Source of the DNA: Myxococcales bacterium
GTDB lineage: Bacteria; Myxococcota_A; UBA9160; SMWR01
DNA length: 7,493 nucleotides
Direction of reading: 5' to 3'
Assembly: GCA_022572485.1 (NCBI GenBank)
Contig: JACZVU010000132.1
Span: 1 to 7,493, forward strand
Shown here: positions 1 to 6,658 of the stretch, in pieces
How positions within the stretch are numbered: the first letter of the stretch is position 1
Layout of the letters: the number at the start of each line of letters is the position of its first letter
Made by a program: the position numbers and the translations under genes
The notes under the pieces: generated by a model
Databases searched by the model: none
What the model was told of the DNA's origin: nothing
Seen by the model: only the letters and a program-made list of their open reading frames with translations

Positions 1-898
1 CCACGGTCACCCCCTCGCTTGCGACGCGTTCCCCGATGCGGCCGGTGAAAGCCGATGTCTTCTTGCGATTGAAGTCCCCCTCGAGGCCGTGACCGATTGC
101 CTCGTGGAGCAGGATGCCGGGCCAGCCAGGGCCCAGCACGACGTCCATGGTGCCGGCCGGGCAGGGTTTTGCGTCGAGACCCAGTATGGCGATTCGAACG
201 GATTCGTCGACGAGTTCGTGCCAGGTCGCCGTCTCGAGCAGCCGGGAAAAATCGTACCGTCCCCCCATCCCCTGATAGCCGATTTCGCGCCGCCCCCCCG
301 CGTCCTCGGCGACGATCTGCACGTTCAATCGGACGAGTGGGCGGACGTCTGCGCCGAGGCTGCCGTCGCTCCCCGCGATCAATACGGTCTGGTGTTGGGT
401 GACGATGCTCGCCATGACCTGTTTGACCCGCGAATCGCGTCCATGCGCGTAGACGTCAATCGCTTCGAGCAGTTCGACTTTCTTGGAGACGGGAACCTCG
501 GTCGGAGAGAGTTCGACCGGGTACAGGTTTCTCGCGTTTGCGCCAGTTCCCTGCACAGCGACGGCAGTGGTTTTGCTCGGGCTCTCGGAGATCGCACGTG
601 CAGTGGCCGCAGCGAGTTCCAGGTTCTCGACCGTCACCTCGTCCGAGTGCGCGTATCCCTGGCGCTCAGCGACTTGGGTCCGCACGCCGACGCCCTGCTC
701 GAGGTGGCGGCTCCCGCTCTTGACGATGCCTTCCTCGAGAGCGACCGAATCTTGGACCGTGTACTCGAAGTAGAGGTCCGCATAGTCGACCTTGCGCTCC
801 AGGGCCGCATCGAGTGCACGGGTCAGACTTCGATCGTCCATCCCGTAGCGATCCCGGAAAAACGAAACGGCGACCTCGCCGCCCTGATTACTCGCCAT
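1..898 (-). CDS. tldD: TldD zinc metalloprotease, N-terminal part (runs off the left edge)
   Basis: TldD, with partner TldE/PmbA, forms a zinc-dependent peptidase in the cytoplasm that degrades unfolded or modified peptides; in E. coli it matures microcin B17 and degrades the CcdA antitoxin. About 299 residues are visible of the roughly 480 usual for the family. The zinc motif HEAIGHG (HExxxH) is at residues 265-271 (bases about 86-106), preceded by VVLGPGWPGILL and followed by GDFNRKKTSAFTGRIGERV, both strongly TldD-like. The N-terminal alpha/beta domain (ADLYFEY, about 40-46; GIVKSGSRHLEQGVGVR, about 57-73) also fits. The third zinc ligand, a C-terminal Cys in the family, lies outside the window. 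The ATG at 898 has AGGAGG 8 nt upstream and overlaps the HAD gene end by 11 bp, suggesting translational coupling. Two G runs (G7 at 293-299 and G6 at 261-266, minus strand) occur without disturbing the frame. No tldE is visible. Identification is very secure. Confidence 0.95.
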   Translation of the reverse strand, partial: MASNQGGEVAVSFFRDRYGMDDRSLTRALDAALERKVDYADLYFEYTVQDSVALEEGIVKSGSRHLEQGVGVRTQVAERQGYAHSDEVTVENLELAAATARAISESPSKTTAVAVQGTGANARNLYPVELSPTEVPVSKKVELLEAIDVYAHGRDSRVKQVMASIVTQHQTVLIAGSDGSLGADVRPLVRLNVQIVAEDAGGRREIGYQGMGGRYDFSRLLETATWHELVDESVRIAILGLDAKPCPAGTMDVVLGPGWPGILLHEAIGHGLEGDFNRKKTSAFTGRIGERVASEGVTV

Positions 899-1616
899 GC
901 TTCGATCCTCCTCGCCGCTCGCCGGGATGGTCCGGAAGCGCCGCCAACTGATCCAGGAGCCCATCGAGCGTAGCAAGGGATTTCACATCGATCGCCCGAA
1001 GGCCTGCCGCATGGGCTCCTTCGATATCCGACCCTGCGTCATTGCCCACGACGACCGCTCGCGAGGCGGGTACCTCGAGTCGTTCGAGTGCGTGATGGAA
1101 AATCGCGGCGTTGGGTTTTGCGGCGCCGACATCGGAGCAGAGGACGATGGCATCGAACAGTTCCGCCAACCCGAGCCCCCGAAGGATGCTCGGAAGCCGC
1201 CGGTCGAAATTCGAAACGATCGCGGTGGCCCAGCGAAGCGATCGAAGCTTCAACAGCAGACTCCGCGTGCCAGGGATTGCGCGCCAGCTTTGCGGCCGGC
1301 CCATCACCTCGAAGAGGCTCTCGAAGAATCCGTCGAAATCGGGAAATTTGGCGGCCGGATCGGCTGCTCGGAAGGTGTTCGAAACGACTCGGCGCCACCA
1401 CGCCTTTTCGAGCCGAGAAACCTCTTCGATCGGAGCGCCCGGGAATACCATCGCAGGAGCAGCCGTGAAGGCGACGCGAAAGCGGGCCTCCAGCTGATTG
1501 GGCGGAAGGGCGACTCCGTGTTCGCGAGCGATGCGCGCGTAGGTTTCGCCCACGGGCTCGCACAGTTCGATCAATGTCCCGGCGGCATCGAATAGCACGG
1601 CACCGTAGCGCTCCAA
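888..1616 (-). CDS. REG-2/HDHD3-like HAD-superfamily protein
   Basis: A 242-residue cytoplasmic HAD protein of subfamily IA. Motif I is LFDAAGTL with D10 as the presumed nucleophile; motif II is SNFDRRL with S135; motif III is K167 in GAAKPN; motif IV is GNDAGSD (191-197). An alpha-helical cap fills roughly 18-105. SNFDRR plus PVGETYARIAREHG near the N-terminus and AWWRRVV (72-78) recall human HDHD3 and the REG-2-like family. The D+2 residue, normally the Asp acid/base of HAD phosphatases, is Ala12; from memory HDHD3 also lacks it (DVKDT), so this looks family-typical. The substrate is unknown. The start appears to be TTG at 1616, which leaves nine residues before D10; the next candidate, GTG at codon 7, would cut into the first beta strand. 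It lies 3 bp after the methyltransferase stop, in the same frame, and overlaps tldD by 11 bp. The family call is firm; an enzymatic function is not. Confidence 0.88.
   Translation of the reverse strand: MERYGAVLFDAAGTLIELCEPVGETYARIAREHGVALPPNQLEARFRVAFTAAPAMVFPGAPIEEVSRLEKAWWRRVVSNTFRAADPAAKFPDFDGFFESLFEVMGRPQSWRAIPGTRSLLLKLRSLRWATAIVSNFDRRLPSILRGLGLAELFDAIVLCSDVGAAKPNAAIFHHALERLEVPASRAVVVGNDAGSDIEGAHAAGLRAIDVKSLATLDGLLDQLAALPDHPGERRGGSKHGE
907..912 (-). promoter_or_regulatory. Shine-Dalgarno site of tldD
   Basis: The minus strand reads AGGAGG eight bases before the ATG at 898. It lies inside the last codons of the HAD gene and fixes the tldD start. It is the strongest ribosome binding site in the window, so tldD may be translated well even if its upstream neighbour is not. 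Confidence 0.75.
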
Positions 1617-1619
1617 GGG

Positions 1620-2567
1620 TCAGCTCGGGCGTCGAGCGGAGACGATGAAGGTTGCCGGTAGATCCCGACTCGATGCGAGGCCTGCATGCTCTTCCAGCCT
1701 AAAATCGGTCAGGCCGACTGCGAGGAACCAGCCTGTGACTTCCTCTGCCGAAAAGCCGAGCCAGCTGACACCGAGCTCCTCGCGCATCCATTCGTGTTGA
1801 TGGGGTACGAAGTCCACGGCGACGACGGTGCCTCCGGGCTTCACCACCCGCACCATCTCGGCGATCGCGTCTGCGGGGGAGGGAAGATAATGCAGCACCA
1901 TGTGCGCGAGTGCGGCGTCGACCTCACTGTCGGACAGTGGCAACGCGCTCGCCTCGCCGTGCCGGAATTCGATCTGGAGGTTGGGTTCGGCCGCAGCCTT
2001 GCTGCGCGCGGCGTCGAGCATGCGTGGCGAGTGATCGACCGCCACCACCCGCACCCCGAGGTGCGCGAGCTCGATCGCGAGGATGCCCGTTCCCGTGCCG
2101 ATGTCTGCGACGACCAGGTTCGGGTCGAGCAGCCGCGAAACCGCGCGGGCGCGCAGCGCATCATCGTTGAAAACCTTGCGAAGTGCGTCCCACTCTGGAC
2201 CGATCGAATCGAAGAAACTACGGGTGCGCTCGGAGCGCGATTCCATCACGCGCGCGAGCGTCGCGGCGTCGCGCTCGGCGGTTGCGTCGCCGCGCAGGTT
2301 CTCGATGACCAATGCCCAGCTATCCCGCCACGGTGCTTCCCGCGGCGGGATAAACCGGTAGAAGACATAGGTTCCGTCGCGGCGGTCCTCGAGAAGCCCT
2401 GCTTCGCGCAGGATCGCGAGGTGCCGCGAAACCCGGGATTGTGCCATGCCGAGGATTTCCATGATTTCCTGGACGGCGAGTTCTTCGCGCTCGAGCAGCG
2501 CGAGAATGCGGATGCGGGTCGGGTCCGAGAAGGTCCGGAAGACGCGCTGTAACTGGTCGGCCTTCAT
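1620..2567 (-). CDS. ArsR-type HTH regulator fused to SAM-dependent methyltransferase
   Basis: With the start at 2567 the protein has 315 residues. Residues 1-72 form an ArsR/SmtB winged helix: RTFSDPTRIRILALL, a recognition region MAQSRVSRHLAILREAGLL (41-59) and a wing DRRDGTYVFYRF. A helical linker (about 75-150) leads to a class I methyltransferase: motif I VVADIGTGTGILAIELA (152-168), acidic motif II VVAVDHS (174-180), GEASALPLSDSEVDAALA (204-221), HMVLHYL and VVKPGGTVVAVDF (241-253). The protein contains no cysteine, so the ArsR metal-sensing Cys sites are absent and a metal sensor is unlikely. Some ArsR-type regulators sense SAM-cycle metabolites; whether this one does, or methylates anything, is unknown. 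An ATG at 2681 would add 38 Arg-rich residues and overlap gspN by 83 bp, so I reject it; GTG at 2576 is a close alternative. It begins 31 bp after gspN. Confidence 0.88.
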   Translation of the reverse strand: MKADQLQRVFRTFSDPTRIRILALLEREELAVQEIMEILGMAQSRVSRHLAILREAGLLEDRRDGTYVFYRFIPPREAPWRDSWALVIENLRGDATAERDAATLARVMESRSERTRSFFDSIGPEWDALRKVFNDDALRARAVSRLLDPNLVVADIGTGTGILAIELAHLGVRVVAVDHSPRMLDAARSKAAAEPNLQIEFRHGEASALPLSDSEVDAALAHMVLHYLPSPADAIAEMVRVVKPGGTVVAVDFVPHQHEWMREELGVSWLGFSAEEVTGWFLAVGLTDFRLEEHAGLASSRDLPATFIVSARRPS

Positions 2568-2598
2568 GGCCCTCACATCCGCCGGTGGGTCCCGGTGA
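2568..2598 (-). promoter_or_regulatory. gspN to ArsR-methyltransferase spacer with weak ribosome binding site
   Basis: This 31-base spacer is the longest gap in the window. On the minus strand it ends TGTGAGGGCC directly before the ATG at 2567. The GAGG lies only three bases from the start codon, which is short spacing, so initiation may be weak, coupled, or at the GTG at 2576. I see no convincing -35/-10 promoter or terminator; any operator for the ArsR domain would have to lie here or inside gspN. Confidence 0.4.
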
Positions 2599-3498
2599 TC
2601 ATCGCCCTGAACGGGTTCGCATACGCGGGGTCTGGCGAATTTGCGGCTTCGCGACCGTTCCGGATATTTTTGCAATCGCATCGCCCCCCGAATTGACCTG
2701 CACGCCGGCGCCTGACACGGCGCCTGCCAAACTGGGTTTGATGTCGAGTTTGAATTCGAAATCGATCGACGCTTGCTCCAAGCGCTCGGCGCGGCCGATC
2801 TTTCCGCTGCCCGAGCCAGAAGTGACGGGACCTTCGAAGCTCAGCTCGCTGAGCTTCGCGTAGACGTCTCCTCCGAGGCTCACCGCACCCGTGAGGCTTT
2901 CGAACGGTAGCGGGACGCTAAGGCCCGGCAGCAAAAGCGAACCGTCGCGAACCTCGAATTCGACCCGGCCCTCGAGTCCGAGTTCGCCCCTCGAAACGTC
3001 GACCGCCGCCTCGAGGGTTCCCTCGAGGCCCCCAGCCGGGATCCAATCCGCGATCGGAGATAGCTCAGGCCGGGCGTCTCGAATGGTTCCAACCCAGGAA
3101 ACGACAGCGTTCCAGCGCAGCGTACCGTCCGCTTTTCCGGAGGGGCTCTCCAATTCGATGTGGAGGGCCGGCTCGCCCGCGAGCCAGGACAGCGACCATG
3201 CGGGTCGGACGAGTGCGCGCTCGATCTGCAGCGGCGATCGATTCGGGAACTTCACCCGTAGCTGCGTGCTTTCGAGCGCGGGGCCGGCGAGCTGCAGGAC
3301 TGGGCGGACCTCTCCAATCGTCAGCTGGATCCCGTGAGATTGCTCGATCCGGTTCGCGATCGATTCGCCGAGCTCGTGGTAGGGAAAACCGCGAATCAGA
3401 AAGAACGCGATCAACAGCACACCCGCGCAGGGAGCCCCGATCGCGATCAGCGCACGCGGCAGCGCTTCGCCGGCCTGGTGGCGGGTGGCTGTGGCCAT
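2599..3498 (-). CDS. gspN: Type II secretion system protein GspN
   Basis: An accessory T2SS protein of 299 residues. One N-terminal membrane segment (about 15-36, ALIAIGAPCAGVLLIAFFL) is followed by FPYHELGESIANRIEQSHG (38-56), typical of the start of the periplasmic domain in delta-proteobacterial and leptospiral GspN. The remainder is beta-rich and AsmA-like, with repeated amphipathic strands and Gly turns (for example GTLEAAVDV, GRVEFEVRDGSLLLPG, GDVYAKLSELSFEGP). GspN is missing from many T2SSs and its exact role is unsettled. The C-terminus ends in a basic tail (PQIRQTPRMRTRSGR). The ATG at 3498 is one base after the gspM TAG stop, with no good Shine-Dalgarno, so coupling to gspM is likely. 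The gene contains two perfect stem-loops, at 2835-2858 and 3008-3029. Family assignment rests on the N-terminal pattern, size and operon position. Confidence 0.85.
   Translation of the reverse strand: MATATRHQAGEALPRALIAIGAPCAGVLLIAFFLIRGFPYHELGESIANRIEQSHGIQLTIGEVRPVLQLAGPALESTQLRVKFPNRSPLQIERALVRPAWSLSWLAGEPALHIELESPSGKADGTLRWNAVVSWVGTIRDARPELSPIADWIPAGGLEGTLEAAVDVSRGELGLEGRVEFEVRDGSLLLPGLSVPLPFESLTGAVSLGGDVYAKLSELSFEGPVTSGSGSGKIGRAERLEQASIDFEFKLDIKPSLAGAVSGAGVQVNSGGDAIAKISGTVAKPQIRQTPRMRTRSGR
2835..2858 (-). repeat. Perfect 11-bp inverted repeat inside gspN
   Basis: Plus-strand arms 2835-2845 (cgaagctcagc) and 2848-2858 (gctgagcttcg) are exact reverse complements separated by two bases. 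In mRNA this folds as a 10-bp stem with a four-base loop. It lies in the codons for AKLSELSF, so part of the symmetry follows from the Leu-Ser repeat. There is no U tract, so it is not a typical terminator. The pattern is seen directly; any function is open. Confidence 0.6.
3008..3029 (-). repeat. Perfect 9-bp stem with GAAC loop inside gspN
   Basis: Plus-strand 3008-3016 (gcctcgagg) and 3021-3029 (cctcgaggc) are exact reverse complements around a four-base loop that reads GAAC in the mRNA. Each arm contains CTCGAG, itself a palindrome. It encodes the GLEGTLEA stretch, whose Leu-Glu repetition explains part of the symmetry. No U tract follows. It lies about 150 bp upstream, in transcription direction, of the second gspN stem-loop. 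Confidence 0.55.
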
Positions 3499-3499
3499 C

Positions 3500-4048
3500 C
3501 TAGATCGGCTCGAAGGTAGAGACCGTAAAGGTCACGTCGAGGAAATTGGATTTGTCCTTGCGTGTACGCATGCGCAGACTCTTCACGGAAAGTACCTGAT
3601 CCGAGGATTCGATCTGGTGGAGGTAGCTCACAGTCTGTTGGAGCGTGACTCGCTTGAGCTCCACCTCGACCTTGGTTTCCCGATAGAGATCGTTGGAAGG
3701 TGTCGCCTGCGGTTGCATCGATTCGATCTTGACCTTCGAGGCCCGCGCGAGAGATTCGAGGGTGGTGCGCAGATTGCCTCGTGTGCTGACCTGGATCCGT
3801 TGTTCGATCGAGGTGAGCCGCTCGTTTACGTCGTCAAATTCCCGGCGCAGGCGAGACATGGTTTTCAGCTGTTGCTCGGCCCGGGTGAATCGCTGTTGGG
3901 CATCGCTGTGAAGTCCGAGCGCCGCTTGAATGACACCAAAATAGAAGGCGAGCACGACGAACAGAGCGCCCACGATCAAAACCAAGGTGCGTTCGCGCTC
4001 GGAAAGATCATCGAATGCAGCGCGCAATTGGCTCCACAACTTCTTCAT
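3500..4048 (-). CDS. gspM: Type II secretion system protein GspM (PilO-like)
   Basis: An inner-membrane platform protein of 182 residues that pairs with GspL. A short cytoplasmic N-terminus (MKKLWSQLRAAFDDLSERER) precedes one membrane segment (about 21-44), then a periplasmic coiled coil (about 48-88, QQRFTRAEQQLKTMSRLRREF), and a small alpha/beta ferredoxin-like domain (about 92-182) with strands VKIESMQPQ, KVEVELKRVTL and DVTFTVSTFEP. This is the GspM/PilO plan. The segment KVEVELKRVTLQQTVSYLHQIE is typical of PilO-like folds. The ATG at 4048 overlaps the gspL stop as ATGA, with GAGGG six bases upstream (4055-4059). The stop is TAG. Length is close to the usual GspM size. The sequence family is poorly conserved, so the assignment depends partly on its place between gspL and gspN. 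Confidence 0.88.
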   Translation of the reverse strand: MKKLWSQLRAAFDDLSERERTLVLIVGALFVVLAFYFGVIQAALGLHSDAQQRFTRAEQQLKTMSRLRREFDDVNERLTSIEQRIQVSTRGNLRTTLESLARASKVKIESMQPQATPSNDLYRETKVEVELKRVTLQQTVSYLHQIESSDQVLSVKSLRMRTRKDKSNFLDVTFTVSTFEPI

Positions 4049-5616
4049 ACCGAACCCTCGGGGGGTGCCAGACTGATCGTGACGTCAAATCTCTTGCCGC
4101 CGCGCTTCGGGTCCGATTCGATTGATCCAATTCGTGCTTGCGCGAAAGGCGGAAACTTTTTGAGCACCGCGCCCAGGCGATCGGCGGATTCGAAGCTCTT
4201 GGCATAAACGCGCATGCGAATGATTTGCCGGTCGATGCTGAGTTCGTCGAAGACGACATCCAGTTTCTTGGGGATGAGCCTTGAAATCTCGGTCAGCAGA
4301 TCGAGTGCGGAGAGATTTCCGCGATAGACACCGAGAAAATCGGCGCGGGCAGTGGCGGATGTGATCTCTTTGCGCAATGCGGCCAGCGGGTTTCGGGGCA
4401 GCGCCTGGCCGGGAAAGGCTTCTGTGTAGAGCTGTTCGATCTGCTGTTCCATTTGCCTTGCCCGGCGGTTTTCGAGTGCGGTGGAGATTCCGATGTTCAA
4501 GAAGCCCAGCATCACAGCGAAACCCGCCAGGGCGAGGGGCCAGCTGAGTTCGCGTCGATAGCGACTGAGGTCGAGCCGTACGGCGAATTCATCCTGGCGG
4601 AAGTCCATGCGGGTCTTGGCCTGGGCGGTACCCCGCATCGCCAGCGCGATCGCGGGTGCAAACACGATCGCGTCGGTATCGGTGGTCAGGGCTTTTCCGC
4701 AGTCCTGCATCGGTGCGCCCAGCCGCTGGGTGTTGAAGCCGGTCGTGGCCGAGAGATATTCGTCGAGACGATCGAGCTGCGCGGTTCCGCCGAAGATCGT
4801 GAGCTCTTTGACCGGCCCCGACTCGAGTGCGGCAATCTGGGGCTCGAGCGAACTCAGGGTTCGGATGATCTCACGTGCAATGCGGTCGAGAGTGGCACGG
4901 ATGGCGGGTGGAGTGTCGGCCACACTTGCGCCAATCACGCCGCCTTCGCATTTCGCGCGCTCTGCGTCACTGGCACTGAGCGCGCGATCGCGGGCGAGCG
5001 CTTCGGTCAGTGCGGCACCGGCGATCGGAAAGGTCCGCGCCGACACCGGGCGCCCGTCCGCAATCAAACAACAGGTGGTCTTGCGATGACCCAGATCGAT
5101 CAGCAGACGGGTTCCATCCAGATCGAAAAGCTTGCTCAAGTGGCAGAGAAGCAACCCCTCGGCCTCGAGGGTTCGGGGTTCGCTGTGTGCCTCGCGAAGG
5201 GTTTCGAGCAGTTCGGACACGTCGGCACGGGTGGCCACCGTCGCCACGACTTCTGCGTGGTTTCGGTCGCCTCCCACCATCTCCCAGTCGACCAGCACTT
5301 CTTCGAGATTGAATAGAGAGTCAGCCTCCACCTCGAAGGGAACGACCTGGCTGAGCCTCTTGCGGTCTCGAAACGGAAAGCTCAAGCGCCGGGTGGACAG
5401 CCGATCGCCGGGCAGCGCGCAGACCGCGTGGTTGGTGGAAAGCTGGTGCGTGTGGACGAAGTGCTGGACGAGTTCTGCGAGCGGGACATCGCTGTTCGCA
5501 CGTGGGAGGATCCGCATCGCGATGGCTTCGAAGCCGCGCAACGTCTGCCGGAATTCCACGGCCTTGAGGCTGTGGCTCCCGATGTCCAACCCGAGAATGT
5601 TGTTCAGGAGCGCCAT
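4045..5616 (-). CDS. gspL: Type II secretion system protein GspL with PilM-like ATPase domain
   Basis: A bitopic inner-membrane protein of 523 residues; in T2SSs GspL recruits the GspE ATPase on the cytoplasmic side and binds GspM. Residues 1 to about 335 form an actin-like domain of the PilM type: phosphate-1 motif LGLDIGSHSLKAVEF (8-22), phosphate-2 motif LLIDLGHRKTT (171-181) and adenosine motif TIFGGTAQLDRLDEYL (273-288). The membrane segment is about 357-380 (ELSWPLALAGFAVMLGFLNIG). The periplasmic part has a coiled coil (about 381-425) and a PilN/GspL-like ferredoxin domain (about 437-517). LDLSRYRRE just before the membrane resembles the conserved N-terminal motif of PilN, consistent with GspL corresponding to PilM plus PilN. 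The protein is longer than the usual 380-400 residues of enterobacterial GspL. The ATG at 5616 has GGGAGA five bases upstream and lies 13 bp after gspK; the end overlaps gspM by 4 bp. Confidence 0.92.
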   Translation of the reverse strand: MALLNNILGLDIGSHSLKAVEFRQTLRGFEAIAMRILPRANSDVPLAELVQHFVHTHQLSTNHAVCALPGDRLSTRRLSFPFRDRKRLSQVVPFEVEADSLFNLEEVLVDWEMVGGDRNHAEVVATVATRADVSELLETLREAHSEPRTLEAEGLLLCHLSKLFDLDGTRLLIDLGHRKTTCCLIADGRPVSARTFPIAGAALTEALARDRALSASDAERAKCEGGVIGASVADTPPAIRATLDRIAREIIRTLSSLEPQIAALESGPVKELTIFGGTAQLDRLDEYLSATTGFNTQRLGAPMQDCGKALTTDTDAIVFAPAIALAMRGTAQAKTRMDFRQDEFAVRLDLSRYRRELSWPLALAGFAVMLGFLNIGISTALENRRARQMEQQIEQLYTEAFPGQALPRNPLAALRKEITSATARADFLGVYRGNLSALDLLTEISRLIPKKLDVVFDELSIDRQIIRMRVYAKSFESADRLGAVLKKFPPFAQARIGSIESDPKRGGKRFDVTISLAPPEGSV

Positions 5617-5629
5617 GGGTGTCTCCCGA

Positions 5630-6658
5630 TCACCGGGCTCGCCAGGATAGCATCAGCGGTGGATTCACATTGCGATTGACAACCGCTTGGATGCTCCGCT
5701 TGGTGTCGCCCACCTGGGCATTGGCCACGATCGTGAAGACGCTGGCCGTATAGGTCGGAGGTGGAAAAATCGGATTCGGCACGATGCTCCTTATCGGCGT
5801 GCAGCCCTTGAGCGAAAGAGATTCACCGCAAATGAGCCCGCCCTCTTGGCGTATCTCCAGGATCTGTTTGACTTGATTCTCGCTGGCGAGCCGGTCGTCG
5901 ACTCCGTCGTTGGAGTAGATCAGGGAAAGTACATGGGCCGGTGCCGTGTTGAGGTTGACTCCCCCACCCCCCGCAAAAGGTTCCACCGCAATATAGGGCC
6001 GCAGCGCCTCCACGAGCTTGTGGTCGAAGCCCTCGATGAGGAAGAGATCATCGACGCTCATCAGGGGCCCGTTTGCAGCCCTGTAGGGCGGCTGCTGGAG
6101 CTGGTAGTAGCTGTCCTCCAGCCCCCCCTTGAGCCGAACCCCGTCCGCGTCGACCCAATCCATCAGCGCTTCGCTGAGTTCGGAAATGTCGTAGAACTTT
6201 TCACCGGGTGGAATTTTCATTTCGTCGATGACCTTTTCGAAGAACGCGTGCAAAAAGGGCTCGGTTTCGGCGTAGGCGGCTCCGGCTTCCGTGTAGTCGA
6301 AGATCGAATTGAGGTTGAACAGCATCCCCGAGTCCTCGATCCTGATCTTCAGGGTGGCCCCGTCGCCGCCGGGAATCTCGATCTGCGCGAGCTGGGACCA
6401 GGCGTCCTGGTGGCTGTCGATGGCCTGTTGGGTGGTCTCTTCCTGGATCCGGTCCATGATCAGGACGGATTTTCCGAGCCGAATTCCGCTGCGGGCGAGG
6501 GCTTCCGCGCGGGCTGCAGCATCGCGGTTGCGCGCGACGCTCGCGTCGATCAGGGCCCGCCGCGTGAAGGTCGCAATCGAACTGGTGAGCAACAGGGCAA
6601 AAAAGAGCACGACGAGGAGCGCGACGCCTTGTTGGTGGGTTGAACGCTTCAACGGCAT
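5630..6658 (-). CDS. gspK: Type II secretion minor pseudopilin GspK
   Basis: The largest minor pseudopilin, forming the pseudopilus tip with GspI and GspJ. With the start at 6658 it has 342 residues, the usual size. The class III leader MPLKRSTHQQG ends at G11, where prepilin peptidase should cut before V12, followed by a hydrophobic helix (VALLVVLFFALLLTSSIATF). Mature position 5 is Val, not the Glu of other pseudopilins, as is characteristic of GspK. Further hallmarks are DWVDADG (167-173), GLEDSYY (179-185) with the QPPYRAANGP that follows, a SAM-like helix region around VDDLFLIEG, and VNLNTAPAHVLSLI (234-247). In the known GspK structure acidic residues in the EDxYY region bind calcium. 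A Cys pair (C277, C286) may form a disulfide. The upstream ATG at 6682 would overlap gspJ by 34 bp and has poorer spacing; the 6658 start has GGTGA seven bases before it. Confidence 0.93.
   Translation of the reverse strand: MPLKRSTHQQGVALLVVLFFALLLTSSIATFTRRALIDASVARNRDAAARAEALARSGIRLGKSVLIMDRIQEETTQQAIDSHQDAWSQLAQIEIPGGDGATLKIRIEDSGMLFNLNSIFDYTEAGAAYAETEPFLHAFFEKVIDEMKIPPGEKFYDISELSEALMDWVDADGVRLKGGLEDSYYQLQQPPYRAANGPLMSVDDLFLIEGFDHKLVEALRPYIAVEPFAGGGGVNLNTAPAHVLSLIYSNDGVDDRLASENQVKQILEIRQEGGLICGESLSLKGCTPIRSIVPNPIFPPPTYTASVFTIVANAQVGDTKRSIQAVVNRNVNPPLMLSWRAR

Noticed and set aside
261..299. G6 and G7 runs in tldD as possible phase-variation sites
   Set aside because: The runs are short for slippage control and encode ordinary residues (GGR, MGG) in an intact frame; such runs are expected in GC-rich DNA.
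89..973. Long plus-strand open frame opposite tldD (294 codons)
   Set aside because: Its codons align exactly with those of tldD on the other strand. Rare TTA, CTA and TCA codons in GC-rich genes leave the opposite strand open. The minus strand encodes a clear TldD with its HExxxH motif.
1686..2552. Plus-strand open frame of 288 codons opposite the ArsR-methyltransferase
   Set aside because: Same codon-aligned antisense effect; no recognisable domain, while the minus strand has clear HTH and SAM motifs.
2568..2681. N-terminal extension of the ArsR-methyltransferase from an ATG at 2681
   Set aside because: It would overlap gspN by 83 bp, and the added 38 residues are Arg-rich frame-shadow sequence. 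The ArsR domain begins naturally at the ATG at 2567.
4453..5316. Plus-strand open frame of 287 codons opposite gspL
   Set aside because: Codon-aligned shadow of gspL with no family-like pattern.
5687..6643. Plus-strand open frame of 318 codons opposite gspK
   Set aside because: The longest antisense frame, but it is codon-aligned with gspK, and gspK has several diagnostic motifs.
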